From Oscillospiraceae bacterium (GTDB lineage Bacteria > Bacillota > Clostridia > Oscillospirales > Acutalibacteraceae), in assembly GCA_902774035.1 (NCBI GenBank), contig CACYHA010000007.1, positions 1 to 64,000 on the forward strand: DNA of 64,000 nt, read 5' to 3'. Positions 27,318 through 36,174 of this stretch are shown here, one piece after another. Under the pieces are notes generated by a model. The model was not told the DNA's origin. It searched no databases and saw only the letters and a list, made by a program, of their open reading frames with translations. The stretch's first letter is position 1, and every line of letters starts with the position of its first letter. Both the position numbers and the translations under genes were made by a program.

Positions 27318-29021
27318 TTACGTGGCTTCAACGCTTTCGGTCTTTCCGGCGCGCCGCGTTTTGATGAAATCCGGCAGCATTTTGAACCATCTGCGCAGAG
27401 ATGCAAAGAACAGCTTCAGCTTTGCGAAGAAACTCTTCGGCTGCGCTTCCTCCCGGTCGGTGGAAAACGGTTCGGTGTGGCAGTTTTCTTCCGTCATGGG
27501 CGACAGCGTTGCGGTCTCGTTGTCAAAGACAAGGAACTGCGTCCAGTCAAAATCGTCAATGGTGAGCTGACGGTCGGCCGTCATGCAGACGTATTGGATC
27601 TCGTTTTCGTCGTCATAGCGCTTGACATGGGTCGCGCCCTTGATGAACCAGGTGTAATCCGGATACATACAGGTGGAGGCGTCCACCTGCTTGTCGGGGG
27701 AGATGTATTTGCCCTTGCCCTCGGCAACGCGCTGCGCAATGTAGTCGTCGGAAAGGGTGTCGAAAATCGTGGAGGTCGTGGCGCCGAAGGAAGCATGATT
27801 CAGCGAGGTGAATTCGTCGCTGACCAGCTCGTTGCTTTCGTTCAGCGGGATCATCTGCATCCCGTATTTTGCGAGGATGGAGAGCAGCACCTGATCGTCG
27901 CCGATCTTCTGCATCAGCTCCGGCACATGAAGGGCAACGGTGTTGTGGTAGTTTTCGATCTTTTCGATCAGTCCGGCGTATTTCTGCCGCTTTGCGCTGC
28001 CTTCTTCGCCAAAGACGTAAAGCATGGCGTCGTCGTAGTTTTCGTTGCAGACGCAGGACCAGTAGCAGGGCATGGTGAAGAAGGAACCGAGGGCAAGCGC
28101 GCTGGTGACGCCTTTCACGACCTTGTTGTACACGGTTGCGCGGGTGAAGTTCCACCATCCCTCCAGCATACCGGATTTTGTGGCGAGATCCAGGGTCGCC
28201 ACAACAAAATCATCCACATTGAATATACCGGTCACGCCGGTGCAGTCCATAAAGCGCAAAATGGCGTTGCCATCCAGCTTTGCTTTGCCGCTGATGCTTT
28301 CACTGACATATTCGGAGCCGTTGACGACGGAGGCGTTGACGCCGAGGGAATAGAGGTCCTCTGTGCCGAACTGGGCGACATAAGCCAGCGCGACATTGCT
28401 GCCGAGGCAGGCGGCAAACAGGGCGACCTTGTCGCTGCCCGTCATGCGTTTCACATTCTGAATGTATTCATGCAGCGTTTTTGCGGTCTCCATCGGATCC
28501 AGACGCCAGTCATACCAGAACCGGTAATCGTCCAGTCCGTAATAGCCCTTTTCACCTTTGTTGTCGTTGTTCTGGTTGTACCAGTTGTTCCACTGGCACC
28601 AGCCGGAGACATTGGTGCCGAACTGCGCGTTGCCGTTTTCGTCCAGACGCACCTCGTAAAAGAGATCGCCGATCTCTTTTTCCAGTGCGTCATAATACGG
28701 CTCCCAGTTGTTTTTGAGCATACCTTCTTTGAAGTAGGGCTGCAGAATGTTCGCAACCGCTTCCTCCACATTGGAGTCTCCGTCTTTTTTGCTGTTGCCC
28801 GAAAGCAGGCTGTCCCGGAGTCCGCCGGTGCTGTAGATTTGCCGCTCTCCGCCTTCGGCAGTCTCGTCGGGAATGAAGATGGGGTTGCCGTCGCCGGCGA
28901 TCACGATCGTCGGAATGCGGTCGTTGACTCTGCCGAAAGGTTCGCGTTCGGCAAAGGCGAGGGGGCAAAACGCGCTGAAAATCAAAAGCAGCGCAAGAAA
29001 AAGCGAAATCTGTTTTTTCAT
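27318..29021 (-). CDS. Secreted lipase/LCAT-like alpha/beta hydrolase with Cys nucleophile
   Basis: 567 aa. Signal peptide (MKKQISLFLALLLIFSAFCP, cleavage after AFA about residue 24). The region RFWYDWRLDPMETAKTLHEY followed by GSDKVALFAACLGSNVALAY resembles lecithin-cholesterol acyltransferase-like hydrolases, where the last segment should be the nucleophile elbow GxSxG. Here it reads AACLG, so the Ser is Cys205 and the first Gly is Ala. It may be a thiol hydrolase, a binding protein or an inactive relative. The C-terminus (FFAKLKLFFASLRRWFKML, then a basic end) is an amphipathic tail like those of other secreted proteins here. A small hairpin (29040-29059) lies in the 5' leader. Confidence 0.7.
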   Translation of the reverse strand: MKKQISLFLALLLIFSAFCPLAFAEREPFGRVNDRIPTIVIAGDGNPIFIPDETAEGGERQIYSTGGLRDSLLSGNSKKDGDSNVEEAVANILQPYFKEGMLKNNWEPYYDALEKEIGDLFYEVRLDENGNAQFGTNVSGWCQWNNWYNQNNDNKGEKGYYGLDDYRFWYDWRLDPMETAKTLHEYIQNVKRMTGSDKVALFAACLGSNVALAYVAQFGTEDLYSLGVNASVVNGSEYVSESISGKAKLDGNAILRFMDCTGVTGIFNVDDFVVATLDLATKSGMLEGWWNFTRATVYNKVVKGVTSALALGSFFTMPCYWSCVCNENYDDAMLYVFGEEGSAKRQKYAGLIEKIENYHNTVALHVPELMQKIGDDQVLLSILAKYGMQMIPLNESNELVSDEFTSLNHASFGATTSTIFDTLSDDYIAQRVAEGKGKYISPDKQVDASTCMYPDYTWFIKGATHVKRYDDENEIQYVCMTADRQLTIDDFDWTQFLVFDNETATLSPMTEENCHTEPFSTDREEAQPKSFFAKLKLFFASLRRWFKMLPDFIKTRRAGKTESVEAT

Positions 29022-29123
29022 GAGATCAATATCCTTTCCGTCGTTTTTCGGAAAACGACACAGAATATATCATACTCAACAGATTTCGCTTGCACGTCGC
29101 AATTATATGAACAAACTGTAAAT

Positions 29124-30776
29124 TCAGCCCTGATAGACGGGGTCTTCCGGTCTTGCCTGATTGAGCTTCATGAAGTCGACCTTCATCAGCGGTGTCTGAG
29201 GCAGCTCTTTCATGAAGACGATTTCTCTGGGCACATAAAATCTGGAGAAGTTCTCTTCCGCGACCTTGATGATCGTTTCCTTCATCAGCGCTTCGTCGCC
29301 GCTCTTTTTCAGGGAAGCATACAGGCGCACGATGCTGCGGCCGTTCTTCCAGCCCTGCACGGCGCAGACGTCTTTGATAAAATCCAGCTCTGACAGCTTC
29401 TTTTCCAGATCACTGGGGAAGACATTGTAGCCGGCAATGATGATCATGCGCTTTTTTCGGCCGGAGAAGAAGAAATAGCCGTCGTCGTCCCGGTAGCCGA
29501 GGTCGCCGGAAAGCACCCATTTTTCGCCGTTTTCGTCGGTGTAAAGCCCGAGATCCTCCGGGCCGTCCTGTGTGTAATAACCCGCCATGATCGTCGGGCC
29601 GGAGATGGCGAACTCACCAATCTCGCCGTTGGGGAGTTCGTGGTGGTCGTCGTCCCAGATCTGCACGGTCACACCGCGCAGCGCCTTGCCGATGGAGCCG
29701 GGCTTGAAGTCCGTGTTCGAATTCGTGGTGCAGACCGAACCGATCTCTGTCAGACCGTAGCCCTGGCGCAGGCGGCCGACGGCGCCCCATTTTTCAAAAT
29801 ACGCGTTGAATTCATTCAGGAACCCTTCGCTCACGTCGTCGCCGCCGCAGAACATCAGACGGACATTCTTGAGCCACGGGCCGTCAAAGTGCTTTTCGCG
29901 CAGCAGCTTTTGGAACATCAGCGGGATTCCGCCGTAGCCGATGACGCGGTTGTGCTTTGCCAGCCGGTTGAAGATCCGCGCGTCAAACTGCATCATCGGA
30001 ATGATGCGCGCCGAATTGCAAAGCGCCATGTGGATGGCAACGCAGAGGCCGAAGCAGTGGAACATCGGCAGCACAATGATTTCGGCTTCCTGACCGGGGT
30101 CGTGGATCTCGTCGAGATCGGAAACGCGCTGCACCAGTTCGTTGATGGCGCGGCTCGTGAGCTTGATGGTTTTGCTTTTGCCGGTGGTGCCGCCGCCGTT
30201 GAGATAAACTGCAATGTCGTCGGCATTGTTTTCCACGGGGATACAACGCTTGTAGCGCTTGATCGCGTCGCGGTAATAGGTTGCGTTCTTGAATTTCGGA
30301 AACACGCTTTTGAGCAGGGTTTCGCCAGCCTTCGTGCCAAGCATCTTCAAACCTTTGGAATAATCGGAGGAGCAGCAGACGAGGCAGGGCAGTCCGCTGT
30401 CGTTGATGGTTTTCACATGATCTTTGCTCAAAAGATCAAGGATCATCACGCCCTTTGCCCGCACATCCTCCAATGTTTCCTTCAAAAAGGAGGCGGACAT
30501 CAGCGGATGCACGATGTTGGCAATGACGCCGATCTGGTTCAGCGCGTAGAATGCGATGATGCCCTGCACGGTCGTGGTCATAAACACGGTGTAGACGTCG
30601 CCGCGTTTCAGACCAAGGTCGTTCTGAAAGTATCCGGCCAGCGCGTCGATATCGGCAAAGATGCGGCTGCGGTAATACTTTTCGCCAAAGTGCTGCATCA
30701 TGTAGACGTCTTCGTAGATGCCTGTGCATTTTTTCAGGTATTCATAGCAGTTCAGATCATCAACGGAAGGAAGCAT
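29124..30776 (-). CDS. Acyl-AMP ligase (AMP-dependent synthetase family)
   Basis: 550 aa. The ATP-binding loop is GGGTTGKSKTIKLT, with IGYGGIPLMFQKLL, GYGLTEIGSV, then SGDLGYRDDDGYFFFSGRKKRMI, and a Lys near the end in TPLMKVDFMKL, so the adenylate-forming core is complete. It would activate a carboxylic acid as the acyl-AMP and, most likely, the CoA thioester in the cytoplasm. The acid is not predictable. It has a near-perfect promoter at 30806-30834 and is divergent from the T-box operon at 31353-36089, which carries a second such ligase. A shared pathway is plausible but inferred only from position. Confidence 0.9.
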   Translation of the reverse strand: MLPSVDDLNCYEYLKKCTGIYEDVYMMQHFGEKYYRSRIFADIDALAGYFQNDLGLKRGDVYTVFMTTTVQGIIAFYALNQIGVIANIVHPLMSASFLKETLEDVRAKGVMILDLLSKDHVKTINDSGLPCLVCCSSDYSKGLKMLGTKAGETLLKSVFPKFKNATYYRDAIKRYKRCIPVENNADDIAVYLNGGGTTGKSKTIKLTSRAINELVQRVSDLDEIHDPGQEAEIIVLPMFHCFGLCVAIHMALCNSARIIPMMQFDARIFNRLAKHNRVIGYGGIPLMFQKLLREKHFDGPWLKNVRLMFCGGDDVSEGFLNEFNAYFEKWGAVGRLRQGYGLTEIGSVCTTNSNTDFKPGSIGKALRGVTVQIWDDDHHELPNGEIGEFAISGPTIMAGYYTQDGPEDLGLYTDENGEKWVLSGDLGYRDDDGYFFFSGRKKRMIIIAGYNVFPSDLEKKLSELDFIKDVCAVQGWKNGRSIVRLYASLKKSGDEALMKETIIKVAEENFSRFYVPREIVFMKELPQTPLMKVDFMKLNQARPEDPVYQG

Positions 30777-30805
30777 GAAATCACCTCAAAAGAAAAATCG
30801 CATAC

Positions 30806-30834
30806 ATTATATAGAGAGAAAAAAAGCGTGTCAA
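30806..30834 (-). promoter_or_regulatory. Consensus SigA promoter of the ligase gene
   Basis: On the minus strand, TTGACA, a 17-base spacer, TATAAT: both hexamers are perfect. The start is 30 bases downstream, with GAGGTG as ribosome site. Confidence 0.85.
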
Positions 30835-31023
30835 CAAGATTTTGCATTTTTTTACCTTTTTTTATCATTGTTCACAGTTTGAAAAGATTGTTAATAATTG
30901 TTTCACATTCCGGGTGGGTCAGCGGCCGTCGGTTCCGTCTTCCGCACTCGAAAGCCCGGAGATTCTGTCACATTTCACAATCCGTGCCCGCGGCGGGGCA
31001 AAACATTTGTCTGCAATTCCTTG

Positions 31024-31052
31024 TTGACAAAGCGAAAAAAACATGCTACAAT
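31024..31052 (+). promoter_or_regulatory. SigA promoter of the T-box operon
   Basis: TTGACA (31024-31029), a 17-base spacer, TACAAT (31047-31052), placed just before the T-box leader. The stretch 30835-31023 between the divergent promoters shows no further clear element. Confidence 0.85.
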
Positions 31053-31067
31053 AAGCAAAATCACAAA

Positions 31068-31335
31068 AGTTGAAATGCAGTGACGGAATTATGCTGTGCC
31101 GCAAAGCAGCCTCAGAGAGTCGGCGGTTGGTGAAAGCCGATGCGCTCCGGTAAAGCAGTCTCGTTCCCGAGCAGAATCGCCCAACGCTTCGTGCTGTGTA
31201 AGCGGTTCCGGACGCCCCGTTATCATGGCTAAAGGCTTGTTTTGAGCCTTGACAGAGTGGCTGCGATCGCAGCAAACAAGGTGGTACCACGGATCATTTC
31301 GTCCTTGAGGTTTTCTCAGGGACGTTCATTTTTTT
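31068..31335 (+). promoter_or_regulatory. T-box leader with terminator
   Basis: The leader has the Stem I signature AGAGAGTCGGCGGTTGGTG with GAAAGCC, the T-box sequence AAGGTGGTACCACGG (31278-31292), and a terminator stem CGTCCTTGAG (31300-31309) with CTCAGGGACG (31315-31324) followed by a T-run to 31335. T-boxes sense uncharged tRNA and allow read-through when an amino acid is scarce. The best specifier reading is CTC (31160-31162, Leu), followed by GTTCCCGAG as in other T-boxes; this assignment is not secure. The downstream gene is LeuA-like, which fits a leucine signal. Confidence 0.88.
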
Positions 31336-31352
31336 GCAAAGGAGTTTTCATC

Positions 31353-32762
31353 ATGCAGAACATTCGCATTGCCGACGTGACGCTGAAGGAAGCGCAGACC
31401 GTGCCCGGTATGACGCTGAGCTTTAAGGAAAAACTGGAGATCGCCAAGCAGATCGACAAGCTCGGCGCGGCGGTGATCGAGCTTCCGCCGGTGGCCAACG
31501 AGGTTTCCGACGCCATTCTCATCAAATCCATGGCGTCCGGTCTGAAAAACTGCGTGCTGGCCGTGCCCTGCGCTCTGAGCGTCGAGGGGATCGAAACGGT
31601 CTGGGCGGCGCTGAAAGAGGCAAAGAGCCCGCGTCTGCAGCTCATCGTTCCCACCTCCACGGTGCAGATGGAATTCCTTTGCCGCAAAAAGGCGCCCGCC
31701 ATGCTTGCGATGATCGCGGAGCTGACAGCAAAGGCCAAAGCGCTTTGCGCCGACGTGGAATTCATCGCCCAGGACGCCACGCGCAGCGAACGCGAGTTCC
31801 TTTATCAGGCCGTCGCCGCCGCCATCGACGCCGGGGCAACGGTCGTGACGCTCAGCGACGACGCCGGTCTGATGACGCCGCAGGAGTTTTTGCAGTTCTT
31901 CGAAGAGCTGAAAGCTGCGGTTCCGGCGGCGGAAAACGTCGTGCTCGGCGTGCAGTGCAGCGACGAATGCAACATGGGCTGCGCCTGCGCCGTGGCGGCC
32001 GCCTGCGCCGGTGTGCGCGAGATCAAAACCGCCGTTTCCTGCGACGGGGCGGTGGATATGGGCGCCTTTGCCCAGTATCTTCGCAAGCGCGGCGAAGACC
32101 TCGGCCTTTCCACGGGCGTCGATTTCACCCGCATGACCCGCGGCATCAAGCAGGTGGCGTGGATCGTGAACACCGAACGCAGCAAGACCTCGCCCTTCGA
32201 CAACGGCGTGGGCGATTACGACAACGATTTTGTGCTCTCCGACGACGATTCCATCACCCGCGTGATCTCGGCGGTGAAATCCCTCGGCTATGACCTTTCC
32301 GACGACGATTACGCCAACGTCTATTCCGAATTCAAGCGCATCAGCATCAAGAAAAACGTGACGGCGAAGGATCTCGACGCCATCGTCGCCTCCGCCGCCC
32401 TGCAGGTGCCGGCGACCTATGTGATCGAAAGCTATGTGATCAACAGCGGCAACATCATCAAGCCCACGGCAAACATCACCCTGCGCAAAAACGGCGAAAA
32501 GCTGACCGGCCTTTCCAGCGGCGACGGCCCGATCGACGCCGCCTTCCTCGCCATCGAGCAGGTCACCGGCCGCCATTTTGAGCTGGACAATTTCCAGATC
32601 CAGGCCGTGACCGAGGGCCGCGAGGCCATGGGCAGCACGCTGGTGCGCCTGCGCTCCGGCGGCAAGCTCTATTCCGGCAACGGCATTTCCACCGACATCA
32701 TCGGCGCCTCCATCCGCGCCTATGTCAACGCCGTGAACAAAATCGTGTTTGAGGAGGGCTGA
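31353..32762 (+). CDS. LeuA-like protein with degenerate metal site
   Basis: 469 aa. DRE-TIM barrel (about residues 1-290) followed by an isopropylmalate-synthase regulatory (dimer) domain (about 345-469, including GDGPIDAAFLAIEQVTG). The barrel keeps Asp8 but has Lys12 where Arg is expected. The metal-binding HxH of LeuA is replaced by Gln201-Cys202-Ser203, and the later Asn ligand region reads SCDGAVD. It is therefore unlikely to be a normal Zn-dependent condensing enzyme; a changed reaction or a regulatory role is possible. The regulatory domain could bind leucine or a similar acid. It is the first gene after the T-box leader, with AAAGGAG eight bases before the ATG, and starts a three-gene operon. 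Confidence 0.8.
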   Translation: MQNIRIADVTLKEAQTVPGMTLSFKEKLEIAKQIDKLGAAVIELPPVANEVSDAILIKSMASGLKNCVLAVPCALSVEGIETVWAALKEAKSPRLQLIVPTSTVQMEFLCRKKAPAMLAMIAELTAKAKALCADVEFIAQDATRSEREFLYQAVAAAIDAGATVVTLSDDAGLMTPQEFLQFFEELKAAVPAAENVVLGVQCSDECNMGCACAVAAACAGVREIKTAVSCDGAVDMGAFAQYLRKRGEDLGLSTGVDFTRMTRGIKQVAWIVNTERSKTSPFDNGVGDYDNDFVLSDDDSITRVISAVKSLGYDLSDDDYANVYSEFKRISIKKNVTAKDLDAIVASAALQVPATYVIESYVINSGNIIKPTANITLRKNGEKLTGLSSGDGPIDAAFLAIEQVTGRHFELDNFQIQAVTEGREAMGSTLVRLRSGGKLYSGNGISTDIIGASIRAYVNAVNKIVFEEG

Positions 32763-32764
32763 GT

Positions 32765-35278
32765 ATGAAGCTTTCGTTTACGATCCGAAACTGGAAGGAC
32801 ACATCCTGGGACGAGATCTTCGCCCAGGCAAAGGAGCTTTCCTTCGGCGCGATCGAGCTGCACAGCGCCATGAATCCCGCCTTCTTTGAAAAGAGCGGCC
32901 CCTTCCACAAAAGCAGCGCCACGGCGACCTTGCGCGCCCTGCAGGACGAAAAGCTCGCCCTGGCGAACTATGCCACGGATCTGGACCTTGCGTCCGACGC
33001 CGTGGAAGAAAACGTCGCCCGCCTGCGGGAAGCGATCGCCTTTGCAAAGACGATGCGCATCCCCTTTGTCAGCGCTGCCGCTTCCAACGACGAAAACGCA
33101 AAGGAAAACGTCCTTGCCTGTCTGGAACAGGTGCTTCCGTTCTGCGAAGAAAACGGCGTGACTCTGCTTATGGAAACCGCCGGTCTCTTTTCCGTGACCG
33201 CAATGCTGCGCGATGTGATGGAAAGCTTTGCCTCCGACAGCCTTGCCGCCCTCTGGGATATCCACGCCACGACCTTTGACGGCGAGGAGGACACGGAGAC
33301 CTCCATCCGCAACCTCGGCGCCTATGTGCGCCATGTGCATATCAAGGACAGCCGGGAAGAAAACGGCGAACGCCGCTTTTGCCTGCTCGGCGAAGGCGAG
33401 CTGCCGCTGAAAGACATGATCAGCGCGCTGGCCTGCGTCAACTACAACGGCTTCCTCTCGCTGGACTGGGATCCCCAGTGGCTGCCCGAGGTGCCGATCA
33501 TGGACGTGATTTTTTCCCACTACGAGAATTATATGTCCCGCTTCCAGACGCCCTCCAAAAAGAAACACGATCTCTATTTCAACCGCGCCCATACCGGCAA
33601 CTATGTCTGGAAAAAGGACGCGCTGATCGAAAAGACCTTTTCGCAGGTGCTGGACAAGATGGTGGAAGAATTTCCCGACCAGTACGCCTTTAAATTCACG
33701 ACCCTCGATTATACCCGCACCTATGCGGAATTCCGCGACGACGTGGACGAGGTCTGCCGCGCCCTGCTTGCGCTCGGCGTGCGTCCGGGCAAGCATGTCA
33801 CGATCTGGGCGACGAACGTCCCGGCGTGGTACCTGACCTTCTGGGCGACCACGAAGCTCGGCGCCGTGCTTGTGACGATGAACACGGCCTACAAGATCCA
33901 CGAGGCGGAATACCTGCTCAAGCAGTCCGACACCCACACCCTCGTGATGGTGGACGGCTACCGCGATTCCAACTACGCCGCCATCATGCAGGAGCTTTGT
34001 CCGGAGCTGGCGAATACGGTTTCCGGCCGGCCGCTGCACGCCCGCAGGCTGCCGTTTTTGCGCAACATCGTCACCGTCGGCTTCAAAATGCCCGGCGCCA
34101 TGACGTGGGAGGAGATGGTCGAACGCGCGAACGAGGTGCCGCTGGAGGAGGTCACGCGCATCGCCGCGAACGTGGACCCCTATTCCGTTTGCAATATGCA
34201 GTACACCTCCGGCACAACGGGCTTCCCGAAGGGCGTCATGCTCACGCATTACAACGTGGTCAACGACGGCAAGTGCATCGGCGACCGCATGGATCTTTCC
34301 ACGGCGGACCGTATGATGATCCAGGTGCCGATGTTCCATTGCTTCGGCATGGTGCTTGCCATGACGGCTTCCATGACCCACGGCGTGACCCTTTCGCCGC
34401 TGCCGTATTTCAGCCCGAAATCCTCCCTTGCCTGCATCAATCAGGAAAAGATCACCTGCTTCCACGGCGTGCCGACGATGTTCATCGCCATGCTCGAGCA
34501 CCCGGATTTCCCGAAGACCGATTTTTCCCATATGCGCACCGGCATCATGGCCGGCTCTCCCTGCCCGGTCAGCAAGATGCAGGACGTGGTGGACAAGATG
34601 CATATGACGGAGATCGTCATCGTCTACGGTCAGACCGAGGCTTCCCCGGGCTGCACGATGAGTTCCACCGACGACCCGCTGGAGGTGCGCGTCAACACCG
34701 TCGGCCGCGCCATGCCGGAGATCGAATGCCGCATTGTGGATCCCGAAACGAACCGGGAGCTTCCCGTCGGCGAGATCGGCGAATTTGTCGCCCGGGGCTA
34801 CAACATCATGAAGGGCTACTATAAAATGCCGAAGGCGACCGCCGAAGCGATCGACAAGGACGGCTGGCTGCACACCGGCGACCTGGCCTGCAAGACCCCT
34901 GAGGGCAACTACCGCATCACCGGCCGCCTGAAGGACATGATCATCCGCGGCGGCGAAAACATCTATCCGAAGGAGATCGAGGAATTCATCTATACCCACG
35001 AAAAGGTCAAGGACGTGCAGGTCATCGGCGTGCCGGACGAGCAGTACGGCGAAGAGATCTGCGCCTGCATCGTGCTCAAGGAGGGCGAGACCATGACCGA
35101 GGACGAGATGAAGAAATATATTCTCGACCACATGGCGAAGCACAAGGTGCCGCGTTACATCGACTTTGTGACCGGCTTCCCGATGAACGCCGCCGGAAAG
35201 ATCCAAAAATTCAAAATGCGCGAAGAAGCGGTGGAACGCCACGGCCTGCAGAAGGCCGCGTCCATCGAGACCGCGTGA
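32765..35278 (+). CDS. Fusion: TIM-barrel sugar isomerase-like domain plus acyl-CoA ligase
   Basis: 837 aa. Residues 1 to about 260 are a xylose-isomerase-like/AP-endonuclease-2 TIM barrel with metal-site motifs: LLMETAG, LWDIHAT, HVHIKD, GEGELP and LSLDWD. Residues about 290-837 are a full AMP-dependent ligase: YTSGTTGFPKGVMLTH, YGQTEASPG, GRLKDMIIRGGENIYPKEIE and the catalytic Lys in NAAGKIQKFKM. The junction contains no stop or frameshift, and both halves keep their key residues, so this looks like a true fusion. It could isomerise a sugar- or hydroxy-acid-like compound and activate the resulting acid, or act on two steps of one route. It starts two bases after the LeuA-like stop and is followed after ten bases by an amidohydrolase. 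Confidence 0.88.
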   Translation: MKLSFTIRNWKDTSWDEIFAQAKELSFGAIELHSAMNPAFFEKSGPFHKSSATATLRALQDEKLALANYATDLDLASDAVEENVARLREAIAFAKTMRIPFVSAAASNDENAKENVLACLEQVLPFCEENGVTLLMETAGLFSVTAMLRDVMESFASDSLAALWDIHATTFDGEEDTETSIRNLGAYVRHVHIKDSREENGERRFCLLGEGELPLKDMISALACVNYNGFLSLDWDPQWLPEVPIMDVIFSHYENYMSRFQTPSKKKHDLYFNRAHTGNYVWKKDALIEKTFSQVLDKMVEEFPDQYAFKFTTLDYTRTYAEFRDDVDEVCRALLALGVRPGKHVTIWATNVPAWYLTFWATTKLGAVLVTMNTAYKIHEAEYLLKQSDTHTLVMVDGYRDSNYAAIMQELCPELANTVSGRPLHARRLPFLRNIVTVGFKMPGAMTWEEMVERANEVPLEEVTRIAANVDPYSVCNMQYTSGTTGFPKGVMLTHYNVVNDGKCIGDRMDLSTADRMMIQVPMFHCFGMVLAMTASMTHGVTLSPLPYFSPKSSLACINQEKITCFHGVPTMFIAMLEHPDFPKTDFSHMRTGIMAGSPCPVSKMQDVVDKMHMTEIVIVYGQTEASPGCTMSSTDDPLEVRVNTVGRAMPEIECRIVDPETNRELPVGEIGEFVARGYNIMKGYYKMPKATAEAIDKDGWLHTGDLACKTPEGNYRITGRLKDMIIRGGENIYPKEIEEFIYTHEKVKDVQVIGVPDEQYGEEICACIVLKEGETMTEDEMKKYILDHMAKHKVPRYIDFVTGFPMNAAGKIQKFKMREEAVERHGLQKAASIETA

Positions 35279-35288
35279 GAGGTGCGCC

Positions 35289-36089
35289 ATGTTTCCAGTG
35301 ATCGATACCCATTGCCATATCTATCCCGACAAGATTGCGCAAAAGGCCGCGAACGGGATCGGACAGTTCTATGACATCGGCATGAACTTTGACGGGCGGC
35401 TTGATACGCTGAAGACCGTCAGTGCAAAGGCCCATGTGACCCACAGCGTCATTTTTTCCGTTGCGACAACGCCGCGCCAGGTGCGCTCGATCAACAGCTT
35501 CATCGCCGAAAATGTTGCGAACAGCGGCGGACGCTTCACCGGCCTTGGCGCCATGCATCCCGATTCCGAGGACATGGAGGGCGACATCGCGCAGATCCTT
35601 GCCCTCGGGCTCAAAGGCGTCAAGCTCCACCCGGACGTGCAGGCGTTCCCGATCGACGATGAGCGCGGCCGCCACATCTGCGAGCTTTGCGAAAAGCACC
35701 GTTTGCCCCTGCTTTTGCACTGCGGCGATTACCGCTATGATTATTCCAACGTCAATCGTCTGAAGCCGATTCTGGAGGATTACAAGGATCTGCAGGTCAT
35801 CGGCGCGCATTTTGCCGGCTGGTCGGTCTGGGAGAGCGCCGCCGAAGCCCTGCACGGCTACGACAATCTGGTGGTGGATTCCTCTTCCACCTTCCACTGG
35901 GTCGACCGCGCCGCGGCAAAGCATCTGATCTCCCTCTATTCGACCGATCGCATCTTGTTCGGCTCCGATTTCCCGATGTGGGATCCGAAGGACGAGCTTG
36001 CCTTCTGGGAGGGTCTGCGTCTGCAGGATGCGGATTACGAGAAGGTCTTTTACAAAAACGCGCAGAAAATGTTTGATATTTCGCTGTAA
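35289..36089 (+). CDS. Amidohydrolase (metal-dependent TIM-barrel hydrolase)
   Basis: 266 aa, the amidohydrolase-2 size class. Metal ligands: HCH in DTHCHIYPD (residues about 7-9), LLLHCGD mid-protein, GAHFAGW, and Asp in LFGSDFPMWD. A Lys-containing KGVKLHPD strand precedes these. Enzymes of this class hydrolyse or decarboxylate ring or acid substrates. AGAGGTGCGCC precedes the ATG. It is the third gene of the T-box operon and could open or decarboxylate the compound handled by the fusion enzyme. No terminator is seen before spoIIE. Confidence 0.9.
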   Translation: MFPVIDTHCHIYPDKIAQKAANGIGQFYDIGMNFDGRLDTLKTVSAKAHVTHSVIFSVATTPRQVRSINSFIAENVANSGGRFTGLGAMHPDSEDMEGDIAQILALGLKGVKLHPDVQAFPIDDERGRHICELCEKHRLPLLLHCGDYRYDYSNVNRLKPILEDYKDLQVIGAHFAGWSVWESAAEALHGYDNLVVDSSSTFHWVDRAAAKHLISLYSTDRILFGSDFPMWDPKDELAFWEGLRLQDADYEKVFYKNAQKMFDISL

Positions 36090-36100
36090 TTGCTGCGTTC

Positions 36101-36135
36101 TTTCGCCAAATTTTTCAACCGCCGTTCCGTATAAT
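36101..36135 (+). promoter_or_regulatory. spoIIE promoter with candidate Spo0A box
   Basis: A TATAAT -10 lies at 36130-36135. Upstream, the complement of 36101-36110 reads TTTGGCGAAA, one base from the Spo0A box TTTGTCGAAA. In Bacillus, spoIIE is switched on by Spo0A-phosphate. The -35 is poor, as is usual for activated promoters. Confidence 0.4.
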
Positions 36136-36174
36136 AGAGACCGAATCTCTATGTGTATGCGGACGGTGGTTTTT

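Noticed and set aside
27291..29393. Open frame of about 700 codons on the plus strand
   Set aside because: Antisense of the secreted hydrolase; no start signal or domain.
32720..35290. Open frame of about 856 codons on the minus strand
   Set aside because: Antisense of the TIM-ligase fusion, which has clear motifs in the sense frame.
35998..36174. spoIIE start further upstream
   Set aside because: The extension runs through the amidohydrolase end and the promoter; the added residues are Arg-rich and unlike SpoIIE.
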